NCBI GenBank assembly: GCA_025558095.1
Contig: JAIVFI010000027.1
Coordinates: 310,001-374,000, forward strand
Direction of reading: 5' to 3'
Length of the DNA: 64,000 nt
Source: Hyaloraphidium curvatum
Lineage: Eukaryota; Monoblepharomycota; Hyaloraphidiomycetes; Hyaloraphidiales; Hyaloraphidiaceae
Below the pieces are notes generated by a model. That model was not told the origin of the DNA. It saw nothing but the letters and a program-made list of their open reading frames with translations, and ran no database searches. Positions 44,529 to 54,720 of the stretch are shown piece after piece; the first letter of the stretch is position 1; each line of letters starts with the position of its first letter. The translations under genes were made by a program, and so were the position numbers.

Positions 44529-46220
44529 TCACTGCCCGCTGGCAGTGGCCTCGGGAAGCTGCGACCCCATCCGCAAGCTGTTGACCACGACGGCATCGTA
44601 GATTCTGTCCGGCGTGAGACACCGCACGAACCGCAGACCCCAAGAATCTGTCCGCACGGAATCAGCACTGCAGACACCCCATTGCGGCGCGGGCAGCACA
44701 CCCACCGAGTCCGACAGGGTAGCGAGGCATTGGGAAGGGGGAACGGAGTGCGTGCAGGAGAGATATGGCGCAGTACCATGGCGGAGTCCCCGGGAAGGCG
44801 GCAGAAAGCTTCAGGCTGGCGGCAAACGTCCGAATGTGGCCTTCATCTGCGAGCCGAAGTGGTCAACGGATGCGGCACAGCGGCCGACGCGAAGAAAACC
44901 CACAGAGCTTGCGGTTGGGATGACCAACCATTTGGTCGATCATCTCGTACTGCTTGTTCCATATTTCCGTCTCGATTCTGGGAAGAACGACGCAAACGGG
45001 TCAAACAGGCCTGTGCGGGCCTCGAAAGATCGTCATCCTTAGATACCAACTCGCCAGGTTCCATGTTGCTAACGGCGATCCCCAGGGGAGCGAGCTCCAT
45101 CCTCATGGCGTCGCCGGCCGCTCGAATCGCATGCTTGGACGCACAGTCTGACGAGGAGTGAGTGCAAAGTCCCGGAATGCCGACAGGCGGCGACGCACAC
45201 GCGGCATTCATGGGAGCCGTGATCATGCTGAGGAGCGACCCGGTAATGACGATCCGCCCGCTTCCGTTCCGCCTGATCAGGGGCAAGAAGGCGCGGCACG
45301 TTTCAAGCGCGCCAAAGAAGTTGACATCCATGATCTTCTTTTCCTCCTGCAGCGTCTCGAGCTGTTTTCGGCGCAACAGCTAGTGAGCGCAGTTGAGTCA
45401 ATCCAGCGACTGCCAACGCACCTCGAAGACGGACCCGAGATTGATGCCTGAATGAAGGAACGACACTTTGAGCGAAAAGGCAAGAGCCGCCTTATTCGGC
45501 ACACGCTTACCAGCGTTCGCAAAGACTGCGTAGACACCGTTCTTGCCTCCCGGACGCTGCTGCTTCCGCAGCTCCGTCTCGACCTGCCTGACCGCATCTC
45601 CGATCGTCTCGACCTTTGCGACGTCCACGATGATCCACTTCAAATCCCCTCCAGGCACGTACGGGGTGCCGAGCCAGCCGGTCACGAAGTCCAGCACACG
45701 GAAGAAAACGTTGCCGCGGCGGGCCTTGAGGGCGGAGCGACGGGCACGCCACGCGTCGAGCAGCTTCTCTCCGTCCGCAGGGCGCCGTACTCCGGCAAAG
45801 ACGTGGTATCCCGCCCCGGCAAGCGCGATAGCGGTATGGAAGCCGATTCCTGTCGCGAGCACGTGGTCATGCGCCGCAAAGCGGGCCTAGGCACGCGAAA
45901 GTTACCCGTAGAGGTGCCCGTGCAGACCACAATGGGGTGGTTGGTGGCAGTAGGATAGTCGACGGCGAAGCTGGCGCGTCGTACCAGGTCAACGGGGTCT
46001 GAGTCCGGATTAACCAGTTTGCTCACCTGACCTGGCTTCCGAGAAGCCAGAGGAGTGTGGCGAACGCGAAGTCGACCAGAAAGACGAGCTGATCCCACAG
46101 GAACAGCGTTGGCATGAGGAACCACATCGCAACGCGATGGAACGCGCCCGGGCCCTGCGGGGCGGCAGGCTTGGGCTCCCTCGCCACCGGGACTTCCGCA
46201 CGCGCGGAGGGCGAAGCCAT
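44529..46220 (-). pseudogene. Short-chain dehydrogenase/reductase, copy 2 (one frame break)
   Basis: Exon pattern and sequence follow the SDR at 28232: start ATG 46220, N-terminal hairpin MPTLFLWDQLVFLVDFAFA, TGTSTG split before IGFHTAIALAGAGYHVFAG, FANAG, VITGSLLS, the catalytic YCASK (split by an intron) and the end YEGHIRTFAASLKL..FPGTPPWYC. The last exon reads DSWGLRFVRCLTPDRI and stops at 44529. An extra intron after LGSVFE (about 45385) is not in copy 1. In the exon before last, a C run near 44730 is one base out of frame for PRYPVG. Everything else is intact, so this may be a real gene with a base-calling error. Confidence 0.7.
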
Positions 46221-46361
46221 CGCGAAGGAGAGGCTCTTGAAGTGCTCAGAATAGGCGATTTCGGGCCCCGAAGGGGAGAAGAATGGTGAGTATACGCAAT
46301 GTTTGCAGCAGCGTCGCACCGGCCAAACACATCCCGCGGTTAACATCCTAGTTGGCTAAAA

Positions 46362-46408
46362 TTCCAGAGAGCAGACCCTAAGCGATCATACCACTAGACC
46401 AAACGCCC
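46362..46408 (-). pseudogene. tRNA-Pro 5'-half relic including the intron
   Basis: Minus strand: GGGCGTTTGGTCTAGTGG, the anticodon loop TTAGGG and a 14-nt intron ending CTGGAA, like the intact tRNA-Pro at 32616. The match ends exactly at the intron 3' border; no 3' half follows. Here base 1 is the expected G. Confidence 0.8.
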
Positions 46409-46499
46409 GTGTTTGAGTGCTTGAACCGGGGGGTGGGGCTCCAAGAGCGTCGCAGGGGCTCGGGCGAGGCCGGGGTGGCCCGGCGCCCGTCTCCCAAAC

Positions 46500-47153
46500 T
46501 CTTCCCGCGCTGCCGCGACCTGCCAGTGCCATCCAGCGCATTAGGTTACGGATTTGGGGTCCCTCGCCTCCATGTGCCTTGTCCTGCGGCCTGCTGCTGA
46601 TCGGGCTGAAAGTGAGGCGCCCCGCCTTCCAACGCTGCATCCTGCTCCCGGCAACCATCCAGCAGCAGCATCGGCTCCTAGATATTGCATTGCGATGCAC
46701 ATCCGGGCGGGAGTTCGCATCTTACAGTGCACGGCGCCGGGCTCGGTGGAGCAGCACTCTGGGGCAGGCAAAGGCCGATCTCCACCTCGGCGGTGCATGA
46801 CGGCGTTGCATCACGGCTCTGAGATGCGTGCCATTCGTCTCCGCAGGCTGTTTTGAACGTCCATCGAACTCAGGTGCCGGTGGCTCTTGTGGGTGGTGTG
46901 TCTCTTCCTCCGCGGCGGACTTTCAGGCGGCACGTTCATCAACCCACCAACGCACGGACTTGTCCAGCGCCCGTGCACAAGCCCACTTTCTGCCACTTTC
47001 TGTTTCTGCGCAGTCGCTGTCTGTGGGAGTCCGAGGCGGACAATGACGGACGGTCGCCCTGCATCCGCCTCCCATCCCAGCCCATTCGAGCAGGCCTGCA
47101 CCGGCGTCCCTCACGCCGCAAGTAGCCCACGATCCCGGATATGGCGATCCTGG
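46500..47153 (-). repeat. Duplicated non-coding block, copy 2
   Basis: Reverse complement of 30278-30910, with a few per cent differences. It lies between the tRNA-Pro relic and the intact tRNA-Gly, which point away from each other. Confidence 0.8.
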
Positions 47154-47255
47154 TCGTCAGTGGTATAAAGGTCAGAATAGCAGCCTTCCAAACCCTTATT
47201 GCGTAAAGCATAAGCGAGTTAGCTGTTGATCCGGGTTCGATTCCCGGCTGACGCA
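47154..47255 (+). tRNA. tRNA-Gly (TCC) with 30-nt intron
   Basis: Acceptor CGTCAG/CTGACG, D arm GTGGTATAAAGGTCAGAATA, anticodon stem GCAGC/GCTGT with loop CTTCCAA, T arm CCGGG-TTCGATT-CCCGG. The intron is 47191-47220, after position 37. As in the tRNA-Pro, base 1 is T facing C72. No clear TTTT tract follows within 10 bp; the first is about 10-15 bp on (CATTTTGC). Confidence 0.8.
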
Positions 47256-47259
47256 GGTG

Positions 47260-47770
47260 ACATTTTGCTCCATCCGACCCCCAGCCGTCTCTCTCTTGCT
47301 GCCGGGTGTCGTGGGCGCGGTTTGGGGGCAGTTTCGTGGGTGTAGCGGGCTCCAGGCCGCTCTGGGGACCGTGAGGGGCGTAGATCAGACGGGTCAGAGC
47401 CAAAAACGACAGCTGCGCACTTACTTTCAACAGTTTTTTTTTCCGATCTGTCGCCTTTAGCGATGTGAAGAGGTGGGGCGGCCGACCGTCGGCAAGCCGC
47501 TGGCGTCGCTTGCCTGCGTGCGCCGGCGGCTGGAGACCAACCGCGAAACCGCTCGGGCCTGCTCTTCCGCCAGCGCGTCGCCTCCTTTCTTCCTCATTTC
47601 GGACCTGGCGCTAATTTGCTGGCTGCCCGGGACCGAGCTGTGCCCGCAGCCGCGCACCTGGACGCGGAGGGTGCTGCGTCCGCGGGTGGTGTCTCCCGCC
47701 TGGCATGGGGCTGATGAAGCCGGCTAGGCGCACCGGCGAGGTGTCCATTTTGACCTGTTTTGCCTGCCCC
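47260..47770 (+). repeat. Diverged copy of a 0.6-kb repeat
   Basis: It shares landmarks in the same order with 52130-52620: GGTTTGGGGGC, CTCTGGGGAC/CTCTGGGACG, CGATCTGTCG, CGTCGCCTCCTTTCTTCCTC against CTCGCCTCCTTTCTCCGTC, then TGTCTCCCG. It follows directly after the tRNA-Gly gene. Confidence 0.5.
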
Positions 47771-48897
47771 TTCGCCGTACCGTTTCGCGCTCGGCGCCTG
47801 AGAAGCTCCATTCGGCCACCACACCTCTGAAGTTCACCGGCGTCGGCAGGCTTTGGGACTCCTTCTTCGCCGGCATGCCGAGCACCGAGCATTCTGATTT
47901 TGCGCAGGACTCTGGCAGCCGGCTTCGTTGGAAAGCTGGCCCCCGCGGACGGCGTCCCGTGCCCAGGGAACGCCAGGACGCCCCGTCCCATCGAGAGGAT
48001 CGGCATGACGGCGATTGGCGTGGTGGTTGCCTCGAACGATATGCTCAAGTTTGCCTTTTGAAGCTTCGTAGTTTGGAAACGAGTTCAGGAAGGTTTCGTC
48101 GGTACCGGAAAGATGGACATCGACTGAACGCCACCGGCACTGCTGTCCGGCGGTCAAATCAAAGATCGGAAACTATGAGGACTTTGGATGTTTCGATGTG
48201 TTTCGCTCCACCCGCATTGGAATGTTCTGGGCGTGACCCGAGAGACCCGGAGAGACCTGGGGACGTGGCGGAGGAGCCATTCGGACCTTTTGGCCCTAAT
48301 CTGCCTGACGGGTGCTTTTGAGCGTAAGGTGCACATTCTACTTGTTGAACGTTTCTTGGTGGCGGGGCGTGGGAGCCACGAGTCGGTGCTGGACGGGGTC
48401 TCGGGGCATAAGGGTTCGCCGTCGCCGATGCCGCCTGGGCAAGTGTGCCGACGCTCTGGACTTGTTCCTTCTATCATGCCGCGAGCTATGTGACCAACAT
48501 CCGCTGATTTGAGTGAAGATTGGCGGCTCCGCCAACCTTTTGGCATCCGATCAAACTCCCGGCCTTTTCCGACACGTCGACGCCGACGGGATGTGCCGTC
48601 CCTCAGCTACTTCAATCCTAGTCGTTAATTCTGATCTATTCTTTGCGCCTTTCTTTGGTTATTGTGGCCATGTCGCTGATGAACGACCGGTCGCTGGTGG
48701 GGTTTGTCGTACAGCTGAGCTAGCCCGTCGGAGCCCATCGACCACCTCGTGCGATAGAGCGTCAAAGCCTTCTATCCAGTAGTTTGCCGTTCTTGCGGTC
48801 AATTTTGTTGTGCCGATCACACCAGCGCGTGGACGGACGGCAGGGGACCGACGCCCCATTTTTCTTTCCCCGAATTCTGGAGCCAATCGCGGGCACG
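47771..48897. other. Intergenic, nothing recognisable
   Basis: No gene motif. The last part is the promoter region of the orphan gene at 48898. Confidence 0.45.
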
Positions 48898-51650
48898 ATG
48901 GCGTCCAATCCGTTCGACGACCCTCGTTTGAGGCCTCTCATTCTGAAGTACGAGAAGGAGAGAGGTTTTCGGACCGGCATTTTCCGCGAGGCGTTCGAAA
49001 TCGCCGTCTCGCATTGCGGTCTGCGCGTCAACTTCGGATCCACGCCTCCAGAGATCGTCATCGAGGGTGTCTTTGAACCGGAAAAAGGCGATGATTGTCT
49101 GGACTACACACGCGTGTTCGACAAGAGCCTCTACGATTTGGATCCGGAGACGAAGATCTTGCGCCTCAGGGGCGCGTACTACTTCGGCGACACGATGCAG
49201 GACATGGAGGGCCGAGACAAGTCGAAACAGGACTATCTGGAAGAGGCGATCGAGAAGGGTACGCTCGCCGTGATGGTTTCGATCGCGCCCCTGACTTTTC
49301 CGACCCGAAGCCGGCGACAACTACAAGGTCTTCGCCAGGCAGAACCGCGACCGCCGCCAAAGATCGATGATCGAGATCGCGGAAATCGCTCTCGGAAAGA
49401 TCCTCCATTCCGATTGCCCGTATCCGATTCTCAACAAGTCCTGCTTCGGGGTGCTGTGGCACGAGCAGCTACGCGAGTGGGAGCATGAAGGCGTGGAGCT
49501 CGACCTCGTCCTCGACCTTGGAACGGCGCCCCCGCTGTACATGGCAAAGAAGGAGGTTCTCGAGTACGCGGATCTGGCATCCGTGGCGCACATGTCGAAT
49601 TCGGCCGCCATCCAAGTGTCGAAGTGGAACACGTCGTTTGCTGATTTCTTCTTCGACCTTGACTCGGCGCACTTCAAGACGCAGGCCGGCAAGATGTCCC
49701 GCGCGGAGCTTCTCGCCCGAGAAAAGCTGGTCAAGGACTTCGCGATCGCGGAAAGGAAGCGAATCCTGGTGTTCGCCGGCGATCACGGCCCGCTCTCGAT
49801 AATCACCAAGCCTCCCGTCTTCCTCGACTCGCTTCACTTGGCCTACGTGATCCGGCTGAGCAATGAAGTGTTCGGCCTCGGCGTGACGCGCTACGACTTT
49901 GGGAGCTTCGGGCACCACAATGACGAGGTCAAGATCGCCCTCAACTCGCTCCACGATCTCAAGAAGACCTCGCTTGTGGCCGCCAAAGAGTACCTCAAGA
50001 GCCTACCCGCCGAGAAGCTGGACCTCAAGGAGACATACGTGCACGTGGTCGACAAGGTCCTGGCCCGTTTCGCCCCCGAGCTCAAGGCCCGCGCCGAGGC
50101 GGTCAACGCGGCCATGGCGAAAGAGAGGGCCCGGGCGGAAAAGAAGAAAGGTAGTTCCATCGCCAGTTTCGTTGGCTCAATTTCGTCGTCTTGCTTTCCA
50201 GGTGTCGTACGGGGGCCTCCAAACGAGCGGGTGGAGCCCGTGTATCGCGCCGAACTCAGCTCGGGCCTCGCGCCCGAAGTCGTCGCGAAGATCAAGGAAC
50301 TCGACAGCCGAGGAGTGCTCAAGGTCGGCGAGAACGCCCCGGACAGCGGCGCTTCGGGCGCAGCTGCAGAGGCCATCGCGACGCCGTCCGCCGATCCCCG
50401 TCGCGACGTCGACTCCGAGATGGCTGACGTCCACAGCGCGAGCATCGCAGAAAGCTCGACGTGCGGTGCCGAAAAGTGAGCCGAACGATCCATTTACCTT
50501 CAGTGGCGGAAACTGACTGCCCATGCTGCGTGCCCAAGAATCCGCAGCCGGCCCGTCAAGCTGTCACGGCAAAGACCGGCGTCAAGATCTTCCCGCTTGT
50601 CGAAGAGGAGATTGCGCGTCAGACCGAAATCAAGGCAGTGGCGGACAAGGGCTTCGCCACCTTCCTGGACCGCAAGCTCGCCGCCTCGACTCCCCACTAC
50701 AACGCCCTCACCGATGCCGAACGTGATGGGCTGCGCTTGAGCCTTGCCAAGAAGGAGATGTCGGACCTCGAGAGGTACAAGATCGTGAAGCACTACGTCG
50801 CGGGCACGATCACGACGGAGCAATTGCTCACCATGTCCGACAAGAAGCTCATCCAGATCGCCCGGCACTCCTCGTACGTTGCGATCAGCAAGAAGGGGTA
50901 TTTCCGAGCGCAGAGACGACATGGTTCATCTGCTGCGGGTTCGACGCAACCAAGGAGACGGTTTGGGACGTATCCAAAATCTTCTCGGGGAGCCACGTCA
51001 AACATTACGTGCACACGGATTGACTCTGCTTGGTCATGGACTACTTCCTGAATGAGCTCGAGGGCGAAGGAGCGGAAAAGTCCATGAAACTCCTGCTCGG
51101 CTACGATGCCATCGTCTCGCCCGACATGACTCGCGAGCTGGGGGAACTGCTGGCGGACACCAACGTGTGGCAACGCTGCACGCGCTTCCTCTTCGATGGC
51201 AACGTGCTGCCGTTGGTGGTGAACCAGCGTCAGCTGGAGGCGCTCGTCGCCCGCGAGGTGATCCGCACGCCGGAAGATGTGCACTCGGCCGCGATAGCCC
51301 AGATTGTGGGTCTGGAGGTACTGCAGGCGAAGGCCAACTACACCAAGCTTGGTCGCGACACGAAAGGCAAGAACGATGAGGAGGCGGAGCGGACCAAACG
51401 AAACGCGGCGATGGGCATCTCGTTCGCGCAGACTATTCCGAACCGGATCCGCAAGTACGCAGAGGTCTTTTTCGGCATTCAGAGCGTGCAGAGCAAGCGG
51501 AAGCCCACGGCGGTGGAGAGGAACAAGAGTGGGAACTCGTCCGACCTCAATATGTACTGCTTCTTCGAGGTCGGTGAGGATCCCGGCTTTGAGGACATCG
51601 GCGCTTTCGAGGCCGTGGAGGTCCTTGACTACGACCGGCTGGCGATGTAA
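48898..51650 (+). pseudogene. Large orphan protein gene with several frame lesions
   Basis: ATG 48898 starts MASNPFDDPRLRPLILKYEK. Good protein-like sequence continues to 51650 in pieces: YTRVFDKSLYDLDPETK, DNYKVFARQNRDRRQR, ILVFAGDHGPLSIITKPP, YVHVVDKVLARFAPELK, a 50-nt intron near 50150, FPLVEEEIARQTEIKAVADK, TTWFICCGFDATKE, YFLNELEGEGAEK and DLNMYCFFEVGEDPGFEDIG. Between pieces the frame changes by one base at CCCC near 49280, at GG near 49312 and at GGGG near 50895, and an in-frame TGA follows HYVHTD near 51025. A junction near 50477 is unresolved. I recognise no family. About 840 residues would be encoded. Confidence 0.5.
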
Positions 51651-52081
51651 CGTAACTTGACTGATGCCATTTGTCCGTCGTCAAGAAGTGCAGCTTGACA
51701 AGAATCCGCAGAACATAGTCTGGGAAGGGTCCCGAGACGCCCGCAGATTGAGCGTCCCCGAACTGGATCCAACAGGAGCACAAAAGCCATCCAATCCACT
51801 TGCAGTTTGACAAGGTCCCAAATATAGCCCAGTTGTCCGAAAGAACCGGGAGCGAAAATCGGACCCGTGGCCCGTGGCCCGGCCGCCGTTGAAGTCGTTG
51901 AGCCACAACCGCCCGAAAGGCGCTGGCTTCAAACAGTGCTTATCATGGTTCGGAGAAAAGCGTAGTTCCTCCGAGGCGTTACGACGTGGTGTAGGAGCGA
52001 GCGGAGTTCTCGGTTGTTTGCTTGCTTTCCCGCCTCACTCGGGCCGCCGCCTCCCGCCTCCATCCGACTCCTAGCGCACAT
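51651..52081. other. Intergenic
   Basis: About 430 bp after the orphan gene with no recognisable element. Confidence 0.4.
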
Positions 52082-52702
52082 TAACCTGATCCGCGGGGCT
52101 CGCAACGTATCTCCCTCCGAGGCCCAGGTGTCTTTCTTTTGCTCCCCTGATGCTGTGGGGCCGGTTTGGGGGCTCTGGCCCCGGTGTGCCGAGAGGCACT
52201 CTGGGACGTTCGGGGGAGCCTGAGGTCGGCGCCAAGGTCCCAAACCGACAGCATCAAAGCTACGAGCGACAAATAATATAGTTTGCTGCGTTCGATCTGT
52301 CGTTTGGGACGTTTGAGCAAGGACCGGAATGAGCGAACCTTGCCGGCGCCGGCGCGGGCGTCCGCCGGCGGGCTGGAGGACGGACGACCTCCAAATCCTC
52401 GGGCGTCGGCACTTCTGCCGGTCTCGCCTCCTTTCTCCGTCATTCGGACGTGCCGCTGATTCGGTGCCAGTTGGACCGGCTGCCCCCGCGCCTGGACGTG
52501 GCGTGTCGCCTTCGCGCGATGTCTCCCGGGGCCAATGCCGACGACACCGGCCGGGCATTTCCGTCGGCACCCGCATAGTCCTTTCTCGTCGGGCATTTTG
52601 CTTCTGGTGGGGCTCCTTTTGATCGTGGTTGATGGCGCGAGCAAGGCGGCGGGCGCCCACAGGGCCCCACGATAAACTAATCCGCGGGGCTCGCAACCTA
52701 TC
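52082..52702 (+). repeat. 0.6-kb repeat bounded by 30-bp direct repeats
   Basis: 52082-52111 and 52673-52702 are direct repeats agreeing at about 27 of 30 bases (core ATCCGCGGGGCTCGCAAC). The about 560 bp between them resembles 47260-47770. No ORF with a known domain is present. Confidence 0.7.
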
Positions 52703-52762
52703 GAAAACAGGCATGTGGTTTGCTTCAGTGGCGATAAGCCTACAGTCAGACATCCTAGCCCG

Positions 52763-54103
52763 TCAAGGCCTCAATACGGCAAGGACCTCCTCCGCCGCCC
52801 TGGTCCCGCTGTCCAGGGCCCCGTGCACGGTCTGCGGATTGCTGTGCCAGGCGGTCGCCTCGCCGGCGAAGAACAGCTTGCCCTCCACGGGCTCCGCCAG
52901 CGCCTCCCGTGCCCACGCCGCCCCGGTCGGCACGTAAGCGTAACCCCCGAGAGCAAGCTCGTCCGCTGCCCACGACACCCTGCGCGCATCCACCAGCGCC
53001 GCCTGCAACTCCTTCAATGGCCGCCCCAGAAGTCCAGCCAGCTGCGCGAGGCCCAGCGCCAGCGCCTCCTCCTCGGGCATGCGGTCCAGCTCCGCTGCCC
53101 GCCGCGCCGTCGCGTAGCAGCTGATGGCGTACGGGGGTTTGTCGGGCCGGCCTTCGCCGGGGGTCCACCACCGCGCCGTGAGCGCGTCCTGGCACAGGTA
53201 GGTCATGTCCGGGTCCCAGAACCGGGATCGGAAGCGGTAGATGAGCTTGGTCGCGGCCTCGGTGCGGAATGCGCCGATGGCCTCGCGCTTCCGGTCCGGC
53301 AGCGCGGGGTCGAAGGCGATCGGGCCGCCGTCGCGCAGGAGGGGCACGGGGGCAGTGACGACGATGGTCTTTGCCTGCAGGACCGTGCCGTCGGCGAGCA
53401 CGGCCTCTGGCGATCCTGCCCAGTGCACCGCCGCAACCCGCGCATTGAGCCGCGCGTCGAGGCCCCGCGCATACCATTCCCAGAGGGCCGAGTAGCCCTG
53501 CTCGAGCCGGAACTCGCGGCTGCCCGATTGGTCAGTCGCCAACTCCCGCGCGAGGTCCGCGGCGCTCAGCTCCTCCAGGGGCGCGCAGCAGGTCTGTGCG
53601 AGGAGCACGTCGGCCATGCGGCGCAGGCCGTTGTCGAAGCCTGCCTCCGGCGCCTCCCGCTCGAGATACTCGCCCAGCGACACGTCGGGGTTGGGGCCGG
53701 GCGGGAAGGTGCCCTCGAGGCGCCGCTTTGCCGCGGCCACGGCGTCCCAGCGTGCTTTGAGGTGCGGCGGGAGGTCGGCCAGCCGCCGCAGCGGCCGATC
53801 GCGGTCGGCGTCCGAAGCGCGCAGTCCCGCGGGGACGAGCCAACGCTGGTTCCGCGCCCGCTCGGCCGCGATCGCGCGCATCCCGGCGGCGCGCAGCAGC
53901 GCGTGCGTCGACGCGTTCTCGCCGTGGATGAACTCGCCGCCGAGCTCGAGCACGGTGCCCGCCGCGGCGTCGCGCTCCGTGTGCGTGCGCCCGCCCAGCC
54001 GGTCTCGCGCCTCGGCGACGGCGACCCGCAGCCCCGCATCGTGCAGCGTGCGCGCCGCCGCGAGCCCCGCCGCGCCGGCGCCGATCACCAGGCAGTCCAG
54101 CAT
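52763..54103 (-). CDS. FAD-dependent amine oxidase (flavin monoamine/polyamine oxidase family)
   Basis: Single exon, 446 residues, ATG at 54103. The N-terminal dinucleotide fold is VIGAGAAGLAAARTLHDAG, followed by VAEARDRLGGRTHTE and LELGGEFIHG, the standard amine-oxidase FAD signature. The C-terminal FAD motif is KLFFAGEATAWHSNPQTVHGA followed by a Gly-rich end. Active-site region YLCQDALTARWWTP is also typical. These enzymes oxidise amines such as polyamines or tryptamines with release of H2O2. No introns are seen, unlike most conserved genes here, so bacterial origin is possible. No peroxisomal SKL end: the C-terminus is VLAVLRP. Confidence 0.85.
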   Translation of the reverse strand: MLDCLVIGAGAAGLAAARTLHDAGLRVAVAEARDRLGGRTHTERDAAAGTVLELGGEFIHGENASTHALLRAAGMRAIAAERARNQRWLVPAGLRASDADRDRPLRRLADLPPHLKARWDAVAAAKRRLEGTFPPGPNPDVSLGEYLEREAPEAGFDNGLRRMADVLLAQTCCAPLEELSAADLARELATDQSGSREFRLEQGYSALWEWYARGLDARLNARVAAVHWAGSPEAVLADGTVLQAKTIVVTAPVPLLRDGGPIAFDPALPDRKREAIGAFRTEAATKLIYRFRSRFWDPDMTYLCQDALTARWWTPGEGRPDKPPYAISCYATARRAAELDRMPEEEALALGLAQLAGLLGRPLKELQAALVDARRVSWAADELALGGYAYVPTGAAWAREALAEPVEGKLFFAGEATAWHSNPQTVHGALDSGTRAAEEVLAVLRP

Positions 54104-54720
54104 TGGCGGAGGCTCGGACTGTAAGCGACGCAATGCCGCCCTCGGACGTTGCTCCGCTCCGCAATCTCGCTGCCTCAAGAGACCCCCCTTTGGCACAGGA
54201 AGAATCCATCAACTGGGGCGTCGAAATACATTGCAGACCAGGCTGCCTGCTTCCGGCGCTGCTTTCGGCTCGTACCGTTCGCTGGAGACGCCGCCACGTG
54301 GCCTCGATGGTGCAAGCGGCTTCTTCACCTCCACCCCAATGCCGCGGAGGGTGCGATGAATTCTGTCCCCGTCTGCTATTTCCTAGCTGAAGCTCATCCG
54401 CACGGATCCGGTTGCTCGCAAGGCCTATTCCGACTTGCCACCACGCCGCCGGATCATCGGTTTAGGCCCCGTCCGGAGCGGCCCCAAAGCGCGGCTGGTG
54501 AATCAGTCAAGCCCGCGCAGATCCGAGCACCCCAAATCACTCTCACGCGGGCGACAGGCCGGGAGACCACCTGAATCGCGTCCAGCTCGCCGCAGACAGC
54601 CTTCCGCACCGACTCGCGCGCTTTCCGGGCGTGCATCGCGTGAACGCCGACCGCAATCGCGCCCGCGCTCCCGCCACCCGCGCTCGGATCACCCCCCGGC
54701 TCGGACCTTGCGCCGGCACC
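54104..54720. promoter_or_regulatory. Divergent intergenic region
   Basis: 617 bp between the amine oxidase and reductase start codons. No exon recognised; it holds both promoters. Confidence 0.4.

Noticed and set aside
49367-51650. Giant-virus or polymerase gene
   Set aside because: No polymerase, capsid or ATPase motif could be found in the orphan protein.
30000-52700. LTR retrotransposon covering the accessory island
   Set aside because: No reverse transcriptase, integrase core or paired long terminal repeats were seen.
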